Positions 1 through 6,238 of a stretch of DNA of 8,686 bases are shown piece by piece; the stretch's first letter is position 1; each line of letters begins with the position of its first letter. Source of the DNA: Candidatus Sulfotelmatobacter sp. Lineage in GTDB: Bacteria; Acidobacteriota; Terriglobia; Terriglobales; SbA1. The notes under the pieces were generated by a model. That model did not search any database. It was not told the DNA's origin and saw only the letters and a list, made by a program, of their open reading frames with translations. Location of the stretch: the NCBI GenBank assembly GCA_030151135.1, contig JASLEQ010000268.1, positions 1-8,686 of the forward strand, written 5' to 3'. The translations under genes were made by a program, and so were the position numbers.

Positions 1-1579
1 CATACCGCGGATCGGTCTGCTGATCGTAAGTCCGCTTCACCGATTCGTACAGTTCCTTCTTCTCCGCATCGCTCAGCTTCTTACCGCCGCGCTCCAGCTG
101 CTTCACTTTGATTTCCACCAGCGTCCCTGCGGCCGAATCTCCACTCATCACCGCATACTTGGCGGTCGGCCAGGCAAAAACGAACCGTGGATCATATGCC
201 TTGCCGCACATCGCGTAGTGGCCCGCACCAAACGAGCCTCCGACGATGACCGTAATCTTCGGTACGACGGAATTCGAAACGGCATTCACCATCTTCGCGC
301 CCGCTTTGATAATGCCGCTCCACTCTGCATCTCGCCCCACCATAAATCCATTCACATCGTGGAAGAAAACCAGTGGGATTAGGTTTTGGTTGCAATCCAT
401 GATGAAGCGGGACGCTTTTTCCGCGGACTCTGTATAGATGACGCCGCCGAACTCTACCCGCTTGTGCCCCTCATGATCGGTCTGCTGGGCATGCAGTTTC
501 TGATTTGCCACCACTCCCACCGCAAATCCACCGATCCTCCCATACCCGCAAATTAGCGTCTTGCCATATTGCGGCTTGTACTCGTCGAAACGGCTGCCAT
601 CGAGTACGCGCGAAAGAATCTCTTTCATGTCATATGGGCGTCCCGGCGAAGGATCGTAAATCCCATAAATTTCTTCAGCGGCATGTGCCGGTTCAGTTGG
701 TTTCTTCCGGTCCCAGGGCGAGAGCCGCCGGTATCCCCACTTCTCTACGATCGATCGAATCCGCGCAATGCAGGCCTCGTCAGAAGCTTCACGGAAGTCC
801 ACTGTCCCGCTAATTGCCGAGTGCATCGCTGCCCCGCCCAGCTCTTCGGCCGAAACCTTCTGCCCAATGGCCGCCTGCACCAGGGCCGGTCCCGCGAGAA
901 ACAGTCCGCTGCCATCCGTCATCAGCACGTGATCGCACATCACGGGAAGATATCCTCCTCCCGCTACGCACATCCCCATGATCGCAGCAATCTGTGGAAT
1001 CCCCATCGCTGACATTACTGCGTTGTTGCGAAACACCCGGCCAAAATCATCGGTGTCGGGAAAAACATCTTCCTGTAATGGCAGAAACACGCCCGCGGAA
1101 TCGACCAGGTAGATAGTCGGAATGCGATTCTCGATCGCGATATTCTGTGCGCGAATGACCTTTTTCGAGGTCATGGGAAAAAACGCTCCGGCTTTCACCG
1201 TCGCGTCGTTCGCGATGATCATTACCATCCGCGTGTGAATGCGTGCCAGACCCGTGATTACAGCGGCCGCTGGCGCTCCGCCCCACTCCTCATACATGCC
1301 ATGCGCTGCATAAAGTCCCAACTCGAAAAATGATCCGGCATCCGCCAGCAAACCAATTCGCTCCCGCGCCGTCAGCCGCTTCTTCGTATGTTGACTCTCA
1401 ATCGCTTTGGGCCCGCCACCCTCGCAGATCTTTTCACCCTCGTTGCGCACCTGCGCCATCAGGTCCGCAAGAAACCGCATGTTCGCCTCAAATCGAGCCG
1501 AAGTCGGATCGACCTTCGAAGCCAGGTAGTTGTCGGCATTGGAGTCGTTCACCGCGAGCGGTTCGTTTCTGTCAGCCAT
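1..1579 (-). CDS. Acyl-CoA carboxylase, carboxyltransferase (beta) subunit; 3' end cut by window edge
   Basis: I translated this frame by hand from an ATG at 1579 and it is open for 526 codons to the left edge, so it is nearly full length for a family of roughly 510-540 residues. It belongs to the carboxyltransferase family of propionyl-CoA and methylcrotonyl-CoA carboxylases, which moves CO2 from carboxybiotin to an acyl-CoA in the cytoplasm. Signs seen: the KRLTARERI segment (residues 67-75), the N-half oxyanion-type glycine motif VAGGGYLP (205-212), SAEELGGA (243-250) followed by a conserved His, and the C-half motif GGSFGAGHYAMCG (447-459) followed by the AYDPRF and WPTAKYAVMSG blocks. 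The last two resemble methylcrotonyl-type subunits more than strict propionyl-type ones, but substrate cannot be set by eye. The biotin carboxylase/biotin carrier subunit is not in the window and may lie beyond the left edge. The gene follows a crotonase-like gene after a 70-base gap. Confidence 0.93.
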   Translation of the reverse strand, partial: MADRNEPLAVNDSNADNYLASKVDPTSARFEANMRFLADLMAQVRNEGEKICEGGGPKAIESQHTKKRLTARERIGLLADAGSFFELGLYAAHGMYEEWGGAPAAAVITGLARIHTRMVMIIANDATVKAGAFFPMTSKKVIRAQNIAIENRIPTIYLVDSAGVFLPLQEDVFPDTDDFGRVFRNNAVMSAMGIPQIAAIMGMCVAGGGYLPVMCDHVLMTDGSGLFLAGPALVQAAIGQKVSAEELGGAAMHSAISGTVDFREASDEACIARIRSIVEKWGYRRLSPWDRKKPTEPAHAAEEIYGIYDPSPGRPYDMKEILSRVLDGSRFDEYKPQYGKTLICGYGRIGGFAVGVVANQKLHAQQTDHEGHKRVEFGGVIYTESAEKASRFIMDCNQNLIPLVFFHDVNGFMVGRDAEWSGIIKAGAKMVNAVSNSVVPKITVIVGGSFGAGHYAMCGKAYDPRFVFAWPTAKYAVMSGDSAAGTLVEIKVKQLERGGKKLSDAEKKELYESVKRTYDQQTDPRY

Positions 1580-1649
1580 GGGATATGCCAGCTCAAAAAC
1601 AAAATAACTTCCAACGGTATACCAGCCGAGCAGAACCGCGCAATGCGGC

Positions 1650-2249
1650 TCAATCCTGACTCGTTCGCCATGAGATCAAGCGGGAAATCGCCTCGCCGAC
1701 GGGGTCGTCGCAGATCGTCTCAATCAGCCCAAGCATCAATGCGCGGGTGGCGCCGACCTTGTCCGCTGCCACGAACATCTCGAGAGCTCTGGCTTTCCCG
1801 ATCAGGCGCGCCAGCCTTTGCGTTCCGCCCCATCCTGTAATTAATCCCAGAGCCGCGCCTCGATGTCCGAATACCGCATCAGGTGCGGCCAGTCGCCGAT
1901 GGCAGGCAAGCGCCAGGTCGAGGCCACCTCCCATGCAATAACCATGAATCGCCGCGTACGTCGGGGCAGGGAAGTCCTCAACCACTTGCATTAACTCCTG
2001 CCCCATTTTGGCAAACTCATATGCCGACCGCCCATCGAGCACGGCAATCTCGTTCAAGTCCGCTCCAGCCGAAAAGAATTTTTCGTTGCCCGCAATGACA
2101 AGCGCTTTCGGCGAATCCTTCGCCAGCTTCGTGATCGAATGCTTGCACGACTGGATCAAACTTTCCGTAAGCCTGTTCGTACCATCAGACGAAATCAGCC
2201 GCAGGACATACACTCCTTGATGCGTCTCAATCTGGTGTGAAGTGGACAC
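1650..2249 (-). CDS. Short enoyl-CoA hydratase/isomerase (crotonase) family protein lacking catalytic glutamates
   Basis: The 199-residue product starts at a GTG 12 bases after the upstream stop. The crotonase fold is clear: the first oxyanion-hole segment FFSAGADL (58-65), the second HGYCMGGGLDLALAC (102-116), and GWGGTQRLARLIGKA (139-153). By hand alignment to rat mitochondrial enoyl-CoA hydratase, the two catalytic glutamates (Glu144 and Glu164 there) fall on Asp111 and Gly131, so ordinary hydratase chemistry looks unlikely. Other crotonase-superfamily reactions (decarboxylation, isomerisation, thioester hydrolysis) remain possible. It is about 55 residues shorter than the usual 255-260. 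The C-terminal helices that normally complete the trimer are missing, and only 70 bases separate its stop from the next start, so the lost part is not hidden in another frame. Flanking genes for a B12 mutase subunit and an acyl-CoA carboxylase point to an acyl-CoA or methylmalonyl-CoA substrate. Confidence 0.88.
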   Translation of the reverse strand: MSTSHQIETHQGVYVLRLISSDGTNRLTESLIQSCKHSITKLAKDSPKALVIAGNEKFFSAGADLNEIAVLDGRSAYEFAKMGQELMQVVEDFPAPTYAAIHGYCMGGGLDLALACHRRLAAPDAVFGHRGAALGLITGWGGTQRLARLIGKARALEMFVAADKVGATRALMLGLIETICDDPVGEAISRLISWRTSQD

Positions 2250-2261
2250 GGAAGTCGAAAA

Positions 2262-2993
2262 TCACGCTGTACGGTCGAGCCAGTCTGCCAGGCGGCAGCC
2301 ATCTTCTTCCAGCAGGAATGTTCCTACACCATAACATTCCCCCACAATTCGGTGCGATTCTTCATCCCGCGCTGCTCGGGTGATCCATTGCTGGCCTACG
2401 CGATACTGAGCCGCTGTAAACCACTTTTGCGGCAGAACTTCGACAAGCCCTGCCTGCAAATAAAACAGGAGCAGCGCGAACGCCGGATCGTCGTTCGACA
2501 TTGCCCTGTAACTGCTGGGAACGATGAGTTCGTCGACTGAACTGAACTCGGCCGGCACGCTGATTTTATGCGTGCCCGCTGTGAGCGCTAGCGGTACTTC
2601 GAACTCCGCATTGGGCGGGGTCGCCGCATAGATCCGCTCCGACGTTTGCTTGAACCATCCTGCCACTTCCGCAAGGTCGAAAGCTTTAAGTTGATCGGGA
2701 TCGAAACATGTCAGCCGTATGCTGCGCCCTTCCGGACACCAAACCCCAAGGAAATGTGGCGCGATCGGAAAAGGCCGACAGTACGTGTTAAGTGCAAGCC
2801 GTATTTTGTCCGGCTCGTGTTCAACTCCCAGCGTGACGAGGTGCGCCACCGGGCCCTCGGTCCCGTGATGCGTCCACGTCAAGCGCTGTCCACTGAGCGA
2901 CTGGAATTTAGGAAAGGTTTCCCAATACCACGGGGCAGGACCGATGGATTGAGACAGCAGCTTGCGGGCGCGCGAAACGTCAATGTCCGACAT
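2262..2993 (-). CDS. Unrecognised 243-residue protein, translationally coupled to the cobalamin-binding subunit
   Basis: I do not recognise this family. The ATG shares one base with the stop of the cobalamin-binding gene upstream (a TAATG junction), and the stop lies 12 bases before the crotonase-like gene, so it sits inside a tight operon. The protein has no signal peptide and no clear membrane segment and looks soluble and cytoplasmic. It is rich in aromatic residues: WYW near 22-24, a Trp/His stretch WTHHG at 40-44, FLGVWCPEG at 81-89 and QQWITRAARDEESHR at 201-215. The N-terminal 120 residues look mixed alpha/beta. The C-terminal half holds a hydrophobic helix around 171-184 (AFALLLFYLQAGLV) and ends in an acidic segment. 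No P-loop, Rossmann, metal-binding Cys cluster or HTH motif is visible. Context suggests a partner, chaperone or auxiliary enzyme for B12-dependent acyl-CoA metabolism; this is inference only. Confidence 0.82.
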   Translation of the reverse strand: MSDIDVSRARKLLSQSIGPAPWYWETFPKFQSLSGQRLTWTHHGTEGPVAHLVTLGVEHEPDKIRLALNTYCRPFPIAPHFLGVWCPEGRSIRLTCFDPDQLKAFDLAEVAGWFKQTSERIYAATPPNAEFEVPLALTAGTHKISVPAEFSSVDELIVPSSYRAMSNDDPAFALLLFYLQAGLVEVLPQKWFTAAQYRVGQQWITRAARDEESHRIVGECYGVGTFLLEEDGCRLADWLDRTA

Positions 2994-3412
2994 TACCCCG
3001 CCGTGGGCACTCCAGGCGTCTTCACGTGCGTGCGGATGAACTGCACAATGTCGTCCATCGCGGTTCCTGGCTGAAAAATTGCCGCCACTCCGGCTTTCTT
3101 CAACCCACTGATGTCTTGATCGGGAATGATCCCGCCGACCAGCACGAGAACATCGTCCATCTTGTTTTGCCGTAGTAAGTCCGTCACGCGTGGAACGATG
3201 GCGTTGTGCGCTCCAGACAAAATCGACAGCCCAATCACCTGCACATCCTCCTGCAGGGCAGCGCTCACGATCATCTCAGGTGTCTGGCGTAATCCCGTAT
3301 AGATTACTTCCATGCCGGCATCGCGCAGCGCCCGTGCAATTACTTTGGCCCCGCGATCATGTCCATCCAGGCCTGGTTTTGCTACCAGAACACGAATCTT
3401 GACGTCAGCCAT
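2993..3412 (-). CDS. Stand-alone cobalamin-binding subunit of a methylmalonyl-CoA mutase-type enzyme
   Basis: The 139-residue protein is a complete B12-binding domain of the acyl-CoA mutase class. The DxHxxG signature is present as Asp16-Gly-His18-Asp-Arg-Gly21, where the His is the expected lower axial cobalt ligand. It is followed by LSILSGAH (62-69), the GG pair at 93-94 and QPGT (114-117), all in the usual order. Proteins of this size are the separate small subunit of split methylmalonyl-CoA, isobutyryl-CoA or 2-hydroxyisobutyryl-CoA mutases, which carry adenosylcobalamin and pair with a larger TIM-barrel subunit that binds acyl-CoA. That large subunit is not in the window; the gene upstream is a DNA glycosylase. 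The segment TGGTGATC just before the ATG matches the extended anti-Shine-Dalgarno complement. The stop overlaps the start of the next gene by one base. Substrate is open among the three mutase types. Confidence 0.92.
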   Translation of the reverse strand: MADVKIRVLVAKPGLDGHDRGAKVIARALRDAGMEVIYTGLRQTPEMIVSAALQEDVQVIGLSILSGAHNAIVPRVTDLLRQNKMDDVLVLVGGIIPDQDISGLKKAGVAAIFQPGTAMDDIVQFIRTHVKTPGVPTAG

Positions 3413-3473
3413 CGATCACCATTTAAACACAGCCGCGGCAGGGATCACCATCCAGCCCGCTCCACCTCGCTCC

Positions 3474-4073
3474 CTAAAGCGTTTTGATATCCAGGCTCCG
3501 CCACATGTACCAGCACGCTACGCTTCGATAAGGCTCCCATGCACGAGCGATCTTTTGCATATCTTTCGGCTTCGGCAGTTTTCGCTTCTTGTAATGTTTC
3601 TTCAATGCCATCTGCACACCGTAGTCGCCGGTAGGCAAAATGTTTTGACGGCGCAGCGAAAACATCAAAAACATGTGCGCGGTCCAGACCCCAATTCCTT
3701 TGACCTGGGTCAGATGCTCGATCACCTCTTCATCGGACAGGTCGGGAAGCCTGGAAAAATTGAGCAACCCGCCCACGGTCTTCGCGGCTAGGTCCTTAAG
3801 GTAGGCCGATTTTTGCTTCGAGAGTCCAACGCTACGCAATTGCTCATCGCTCAATTTCAGAATGCCCTCGGGCGAGAGCGGTTCCCCGGCCAGTGCCGCA
3901 AATCGCTTATAGATCGTTGCGGCAGCCTTCCCATTTAACTGCTGGTAGAGAATAGCTTCGGCCAGACTGCAGAACTCCGGACTGCTGTACTCCATGCGGC
4001 ACGGTCCTACGCGTTCGATGATGGCGCGCAGGACCGGATCCGACTTCTTCAGATGGTTCATCGCCTTCCGCAT
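3474..4073 (-). CDS. DNA-3-methyladenine glycosylase, HhH-GPD (AlkA-like)
   Basis: This cytoplasmic base-excision repair enzyme would release alkylated purines from DNA by cutting the N-glycosidic bond. With the ATG at 4073 the protein has 199 residues, typical of the compact bacterial AlkA-like form that lacks the N-terminal domain of E. coli AlkA. Seen in the sequence: SLAEAILYQQLNGKAA (36-51), the helix-hairpin-helix VKGIGVWTAHMFLMF (124-138), and the conserved catalytic aspartate in LPTGDYGV (Asp150). A TTG at 4118 in the same frame would add 15 residues, and a further ATG at 4061 is possible. I prefer 4073 because family members I remember begin close to the HLKKSDPVL block. There is no metal-cluster Cys motif, so it is not an EndoIII/MutY type. 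It lies 61 bases after the RidA-like gene, and its functional link to the neighbours is unclear. Confidence 0.9.
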   Translation of the reverse strand: MRKAMNHLKKSDPVLRAIIERVGPCRMEYSSPEFCSLAEAILYQQLNGKAAATIYKRFAALAGEPLSPEGILKLSDEQLRSVGLSKQKSAYLKDLAAKTVGGLLNFSRLPDLSDEEVIEHLTQVKGIGVWTAHMFLMFSLRRQNILPTGDYGVQMALKKHYKKRKLPKPKDMQKIARAWEPYRSVACWYMWRSLDIKTL

Positions 4074-4120
4074 GGCTTTTACATGTAACACAACTCCACG
4101 CCAAAGGCGAATAAACAACG

Positions 4121-4145
4121 AACGCAGCCTGCGGCTATCTGCGTT
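4121..4145 (-). terminator. Possible weak hairpin at the end of the RidA-like gene
   Basis: A perfect 7-base inverted repeat, AACGCAG and CTGCGTT on the minus strand, encloses an 11-base loop and overlaps the TAG stop of the RidA-like gene. The sequence after it (CGTTGTTTAT) is T-rich but lacks a real U-tract. It could be a weak intrinsic terminator or RNA-stabilising stem separating the RidA-like gene from the glycosylase. A stem this short also arises by chance. Confidence 0.25.
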
Positions 4146-4569
4146 GTTTCACGGCGACGGCCATCACTTCGTAGTGTCCGTTCCGTAGCAAGCTCCCCGC
4201 GCCCACAAAAGCCCGCGCCGGGAAATTTTCATGGAAGTAAGTCTTGTACACGTTGTTGAACGTGTCATAAAGCTTCAGATCGCTGCAAAATATCTGCACC
4301 GAAACGATGTCATCCATCGAAAATCCGGCGCTCTCCACCGTCTTCTTGACGCCATCCATCACAAGATGCGCTTCCAACTCCGGATCCGCTGGGGCCTGAC
4401 CCGTTTTTGCGTCCAGCCCAATATGGCCCGCAATGTACAACGTATTGCCAACCTGCACCGCGTCGCTGAAAGGCAAGCCCTTGGTTTCCGCCGCAATGTA
4501 CTTACGATCAGAAGCCGTCGCCGAAAGGCAAAGGGCCAGAAATGCCGTGACTACTAGAATCCTGCGCAT
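4135..4569 (-). CDS. Exported RidA (YjgF/YER057c/UK114) family protein
   Basis: The 144-residue product has an N-terminal signal peptide: two Arg, a hydrophobic core (ILVVTAFLALCL, 4-15) and a likely cleavage after SATAS near residue 20. The mature part is a complete RidA domain of about 124 residues, with SDAVQVGNTLYIAGHIGLD (35-53), the FPARAFVGA block (116-124) and YEVMAVAV (133-140). Arg119 corresponds to the imine-binding Arg105 of E. coli RidA and Glu134 to its Glu120, so deaminase activity on enamines/imines is plausible. RidA itself is cytoplasmic and protects PLP enzymes from 2-aminoacrylate. An exported copy must act on something else, and members of this superfamily have varied or unknown roles. 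The gene starts 41 bases after chrA, behind a strong Shine-Dalgarno, and precedes a DNA glycosylase gene. Confidence 0.92.
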   Translation of the reverse strand: MRRILVVTAFLALCLSATASDRKYIAAETKGLPFSDAVQVGNTLYIAGHIGLDAKTGQAPADPELEAHLVMDGVKKTVESAGFSMDDIVSVQIFCSDLKLYDTFNNVYKTYFHENFPARAFVGAGSLLRNGHYEVMAVAVKQRR

Positions 4570-4575
4570 AACAAT

Positions 4576-4581
4576 CCTCCT
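4576..4581 (-). promoter_or_regulatory. Strong Shine-Dalgarno (AGGAGG) of the RidA-like gene
   Basis: AGGAGG lies 6 bases upstream of the ATG at 4569. It is the only consensus ribosome-binding site I see in the window, and it fixes the start that includes the signal peptide. The genes around it have weak or partial sites, so this gene may be translated more strongly than its neighbours. Confidence 0.8.
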
Positions 4582-4610
4582 GAAATTGAATTCCCCAGCA
4601 GATTAACATC

Positions 4611-5810
4611 TCATCGAAGTGTCGCGAACAACACACCCAGGACGCCTCCAACAAACACAATCAGCGCTGAATTTACTTGCCAGCGCAACAGTAAGACGAA
4701 CGCTATCGCCGATATCAGCCACGCTGGCCACCCTCGCAGGGCGTCGACTGCCAAACGGAACGTAACGCCCGTCATCAGCGCGACAGCGCAAACATTAACA
4801 GAATCCAGAAACGCGGCGATCCACGTCGACTGCCGCAAGCGAAACAGTACAGGCGCCAGCAGTGCGACATAAATGAACGACGGCAAAAAGATCCCCACCG
4901 TCGCCACCGCGGCCCCGGGCGCCCGTCCCAGCAAGTATCCAATGAACGTCGCCGTCGACAGTACGGGGCCCGGTGTAAATTGGCCGATGGCGATTGCATC
5001 GAGCAATTGCTGCTGCGTCAGCCACGCATGTTGCTCCACCAGTCCGTGCTCTAAAAACGCCAACAATACATATCCGCCTCCGTATAGCACCGCGCCCACT
5101 TTCAGGAAGACCAACGCAATTTGTAAGTAAGATGGACGCTCTCCCACCACTGCGGCGGCGAAAATCGCCGTGCCGAAGAATTTCAAGCGCCCCAGGCACC
5201 TGCCGCTGAATATCGCCGGCACCAGTGAATTGGCACTCAGACGCGAATCAGTAAGTTGTCGCCCGGCCATCCCGATCACTCCTCCTCCAAGCAGGATCAG
5301 AATAGGACTGATCCCCAGGAAGAATGCGGTCGCTGCTGCGATCCCAAGGACGGCGAGCCCGGCATTTTTCAATGCAGCTTTTCCCAGTCGCGCGATCGCG
5401 ATGACAATCAGTGCAATCACCGCCGGTTTTATTCCTGATAGCACCGCCGCGGTTTGTGGCAGAGATCCAAAACGCACGTAGGCCCATGCGAATGCTCCCG
5501 TGATGATCGCAGCCGGCACGATGAAACAGGCACCGGCCACACATAAACCCGCCCATCCTGCACGAATGAAGCCGGTGCTGATCGCCATCTCGGTGGAAGT
5601 AGGACCTGGAATCAGGTTTGCTGCCCCCAGCATGTCGAGAAACTGCTGTTTCGTCGTCCATTGCCGCTTGCGGACGACCTCCGACTCCATCATTGCAATA
5701 TGCGCAGCAGGGCCGCCAAAACTGATCACGCCCAGCTTTAAGAAAAGCCCCGCCAGTTCGAGAAGCAGCGTGCCCTGCGATGACAATGAAGATGAAGTTT
5801 TTCCGGCCAA
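4611..5810 (-). CDS. chrA: Chromate transporter ChrA, long (two-domain) type
   Basis: This inner-membrane protein of the CHR family would export chromate driven by the proton gradient; many members in ordinary soil bacteria are unproven and may move other oxyanions. It has the duplicated long-chain layout. The first domain starts with LFLKLGVISFGGPAAHIAMME (residues 22-42) and NLIPGPTSTEMA (65-76). The second repeats it with LVFLKVGAVLYGGGYVLLAFLE (233-254) and GQFTPGPVLSTATFIGYLLG (276-295). Numerous hydrophobic segments fill the rest. The frame stays open upstream to 6032, but that part overlaps the DoxX gene in another frame and does not resemble CHR proteins. I place the start at a TTG at 5810, eight bases past the DoxX stop, giving 399 residues; a second TTG at 5786 is equally possible. 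No ATG lies between the DoxX stop and the first conserved block, so a non-ATG start is needed. Confidence 0.9.
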   Translation of the reverse strand: MAGKTSSSLSSQGTLLLELAGLFLKLGVISFGGPAAHIAMMESEVVRKRQWTTKQQFLDMLGAANLIPGPTSTEMAISTGFIRAGWAGLCVAGACFIVPAAIITGAFAWAYVRFGSLPQTAAVLSGIKPAVIALIVIAIARLGKAALKNAGLAVLGIAAATAFFLGISPILILLGGGVIGMAGRQLTDSRLSANSLVPAIFSGRCLGRLKFFGTAIFAAAVVGERPSYLQIALVFLKVGAVLYGGGYVLLAFLEHGLVEQHAWLTQQQLLDAIAIGQFTPGPVLSTATFIGYLLGRAPGAAVATVGIFLPSFIYVALLAPVLFRLRQSTWIAAFLDSVNVCAVALMTGVTFRLAVDALRGWPAWLISAIAFVLLLRWQVNSALIVFVGGVLGVLFATLR

Positions 5811-5818
5811 GTGATCGA

Positions 5819-6220
5819 TCAGCGTGCGTCGCTGCGCACAGAGACTATCAGAAACAGCAAGCACATAAGCATGGCAAAGTCTGTGCGCGCGTCGCTCACC
5901 ATAAACCAGAATCCTTGGCCTGCTCGAGTCAGTTCCGGAATCTTCGTCGTTGCGATCGCAGTACAGATGATGATCAATAATGGGATTGCCGCCAGCCGCG
6001 TCCAACGGCCTGCGAGTACCAACAATCCGCAAACGATCTCAAAACACCCAACCAAGTGAGCCGTGAAAGAAGGATGTGGAAAGCCGATTCGAGTGAATCG
6101 CTCAACTCCCATGTGCGGGTCAGAAAACTTGAGTACACCCTGCGTGAAAAAAATTACTCCAACCGCAATGCGGATGAAAAACGCGCCGCGCATCTCTTTT
6201 GGAATCCCGCGGAAAGGCAT
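5819..6220 (-). CDS. DoxX family membrane protein
   Basis: This 133-residue protein has four likely membrane helices, at about 14-31, 52-71, 76-94 and 113-129. The first carries RIAVGVIFFTQGVLKF and the second FEIVCGLLVLAGRWTRLAA, both typical of the DoxX/MauE-like four-helix family. DoxX was named for the small subunit of an archaeal thiosulfate:quinone oxidoreductase, but bacterial members are mostly uncharacterised, with proposed roles in membrane redox steps. The gene starts 18 bases after the GMC oxidoreductase stop and ends 8 bases before the proposed chrA start, so it is very likely co-transcribed with both. An alternative ATG 27 bases further in (Met10) would still keep all four helices. 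Its place directly after a flavoprotein with no cytochrome subunit hints at a membrane electron-transfer role; that is inference. Confidence 0.85.
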   Translation of the reverse strand: MPFRGIPKEMRGAFFIRIAVGVIFFTQGVLKFSDPHMGVERFTRIGFPHPSFTAHLVGCFEIVCGLLVLAGRWTRLAAIPLLIIICTAIATTKIPELTRAGQGFWFMVSDARTDFAMLMCLLFLIVSVRSDAR

Positions 6221-6238
6221 GCCGACAGTCTCTCGAAC

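Noticed and set aside
569..1012. Plus-strand open frame of 147 codons
   Set aside because: It lies wholly antisense to the well-conserved carboxyltransferase gene and encodes a low-complexity Arg/Pro/Ser-rich peptide with no recognisable motif.
1580..1649. Small CCGC/GCGG stem and GGTATACC palindrome in the gap before the carboxyltransferase
   Set aside because: The stem is only 4 bases and no U-tract directly follows. The palindrome is 8 bases long and easily due to chance; no clear -35/-10 pair could be placed.
1388..1840. Plus-strand open frame of 150 codons
   Set aside because: It is antisense to the start of the carboxyltransferase gene and the end of the crotonase-like gene; its Arg/Ser-rich composition is typical of a shadow frame in GC-rich DNA.
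3312..3791. Plus-strand open frame of 159 codons
   Set aside because: It overlaps two well-supported minus-strand genes (B12 subunit and glycosylase) and shows no family motif.
4795..5199. Minus-strand open frame of 134 codons inside chrA
   Set aside because: It is an out-of-frame shadow of the chrA gene, Arg/Cys-rich, with no independent start signal or family resemblance.
5811..6032. Upstream extension of the ChrA reading frame
   Set aside because: The extra residues overlap the DoxX gene in another frame and are charged and non-hydrophobic, unlike any CHR N-terminus.
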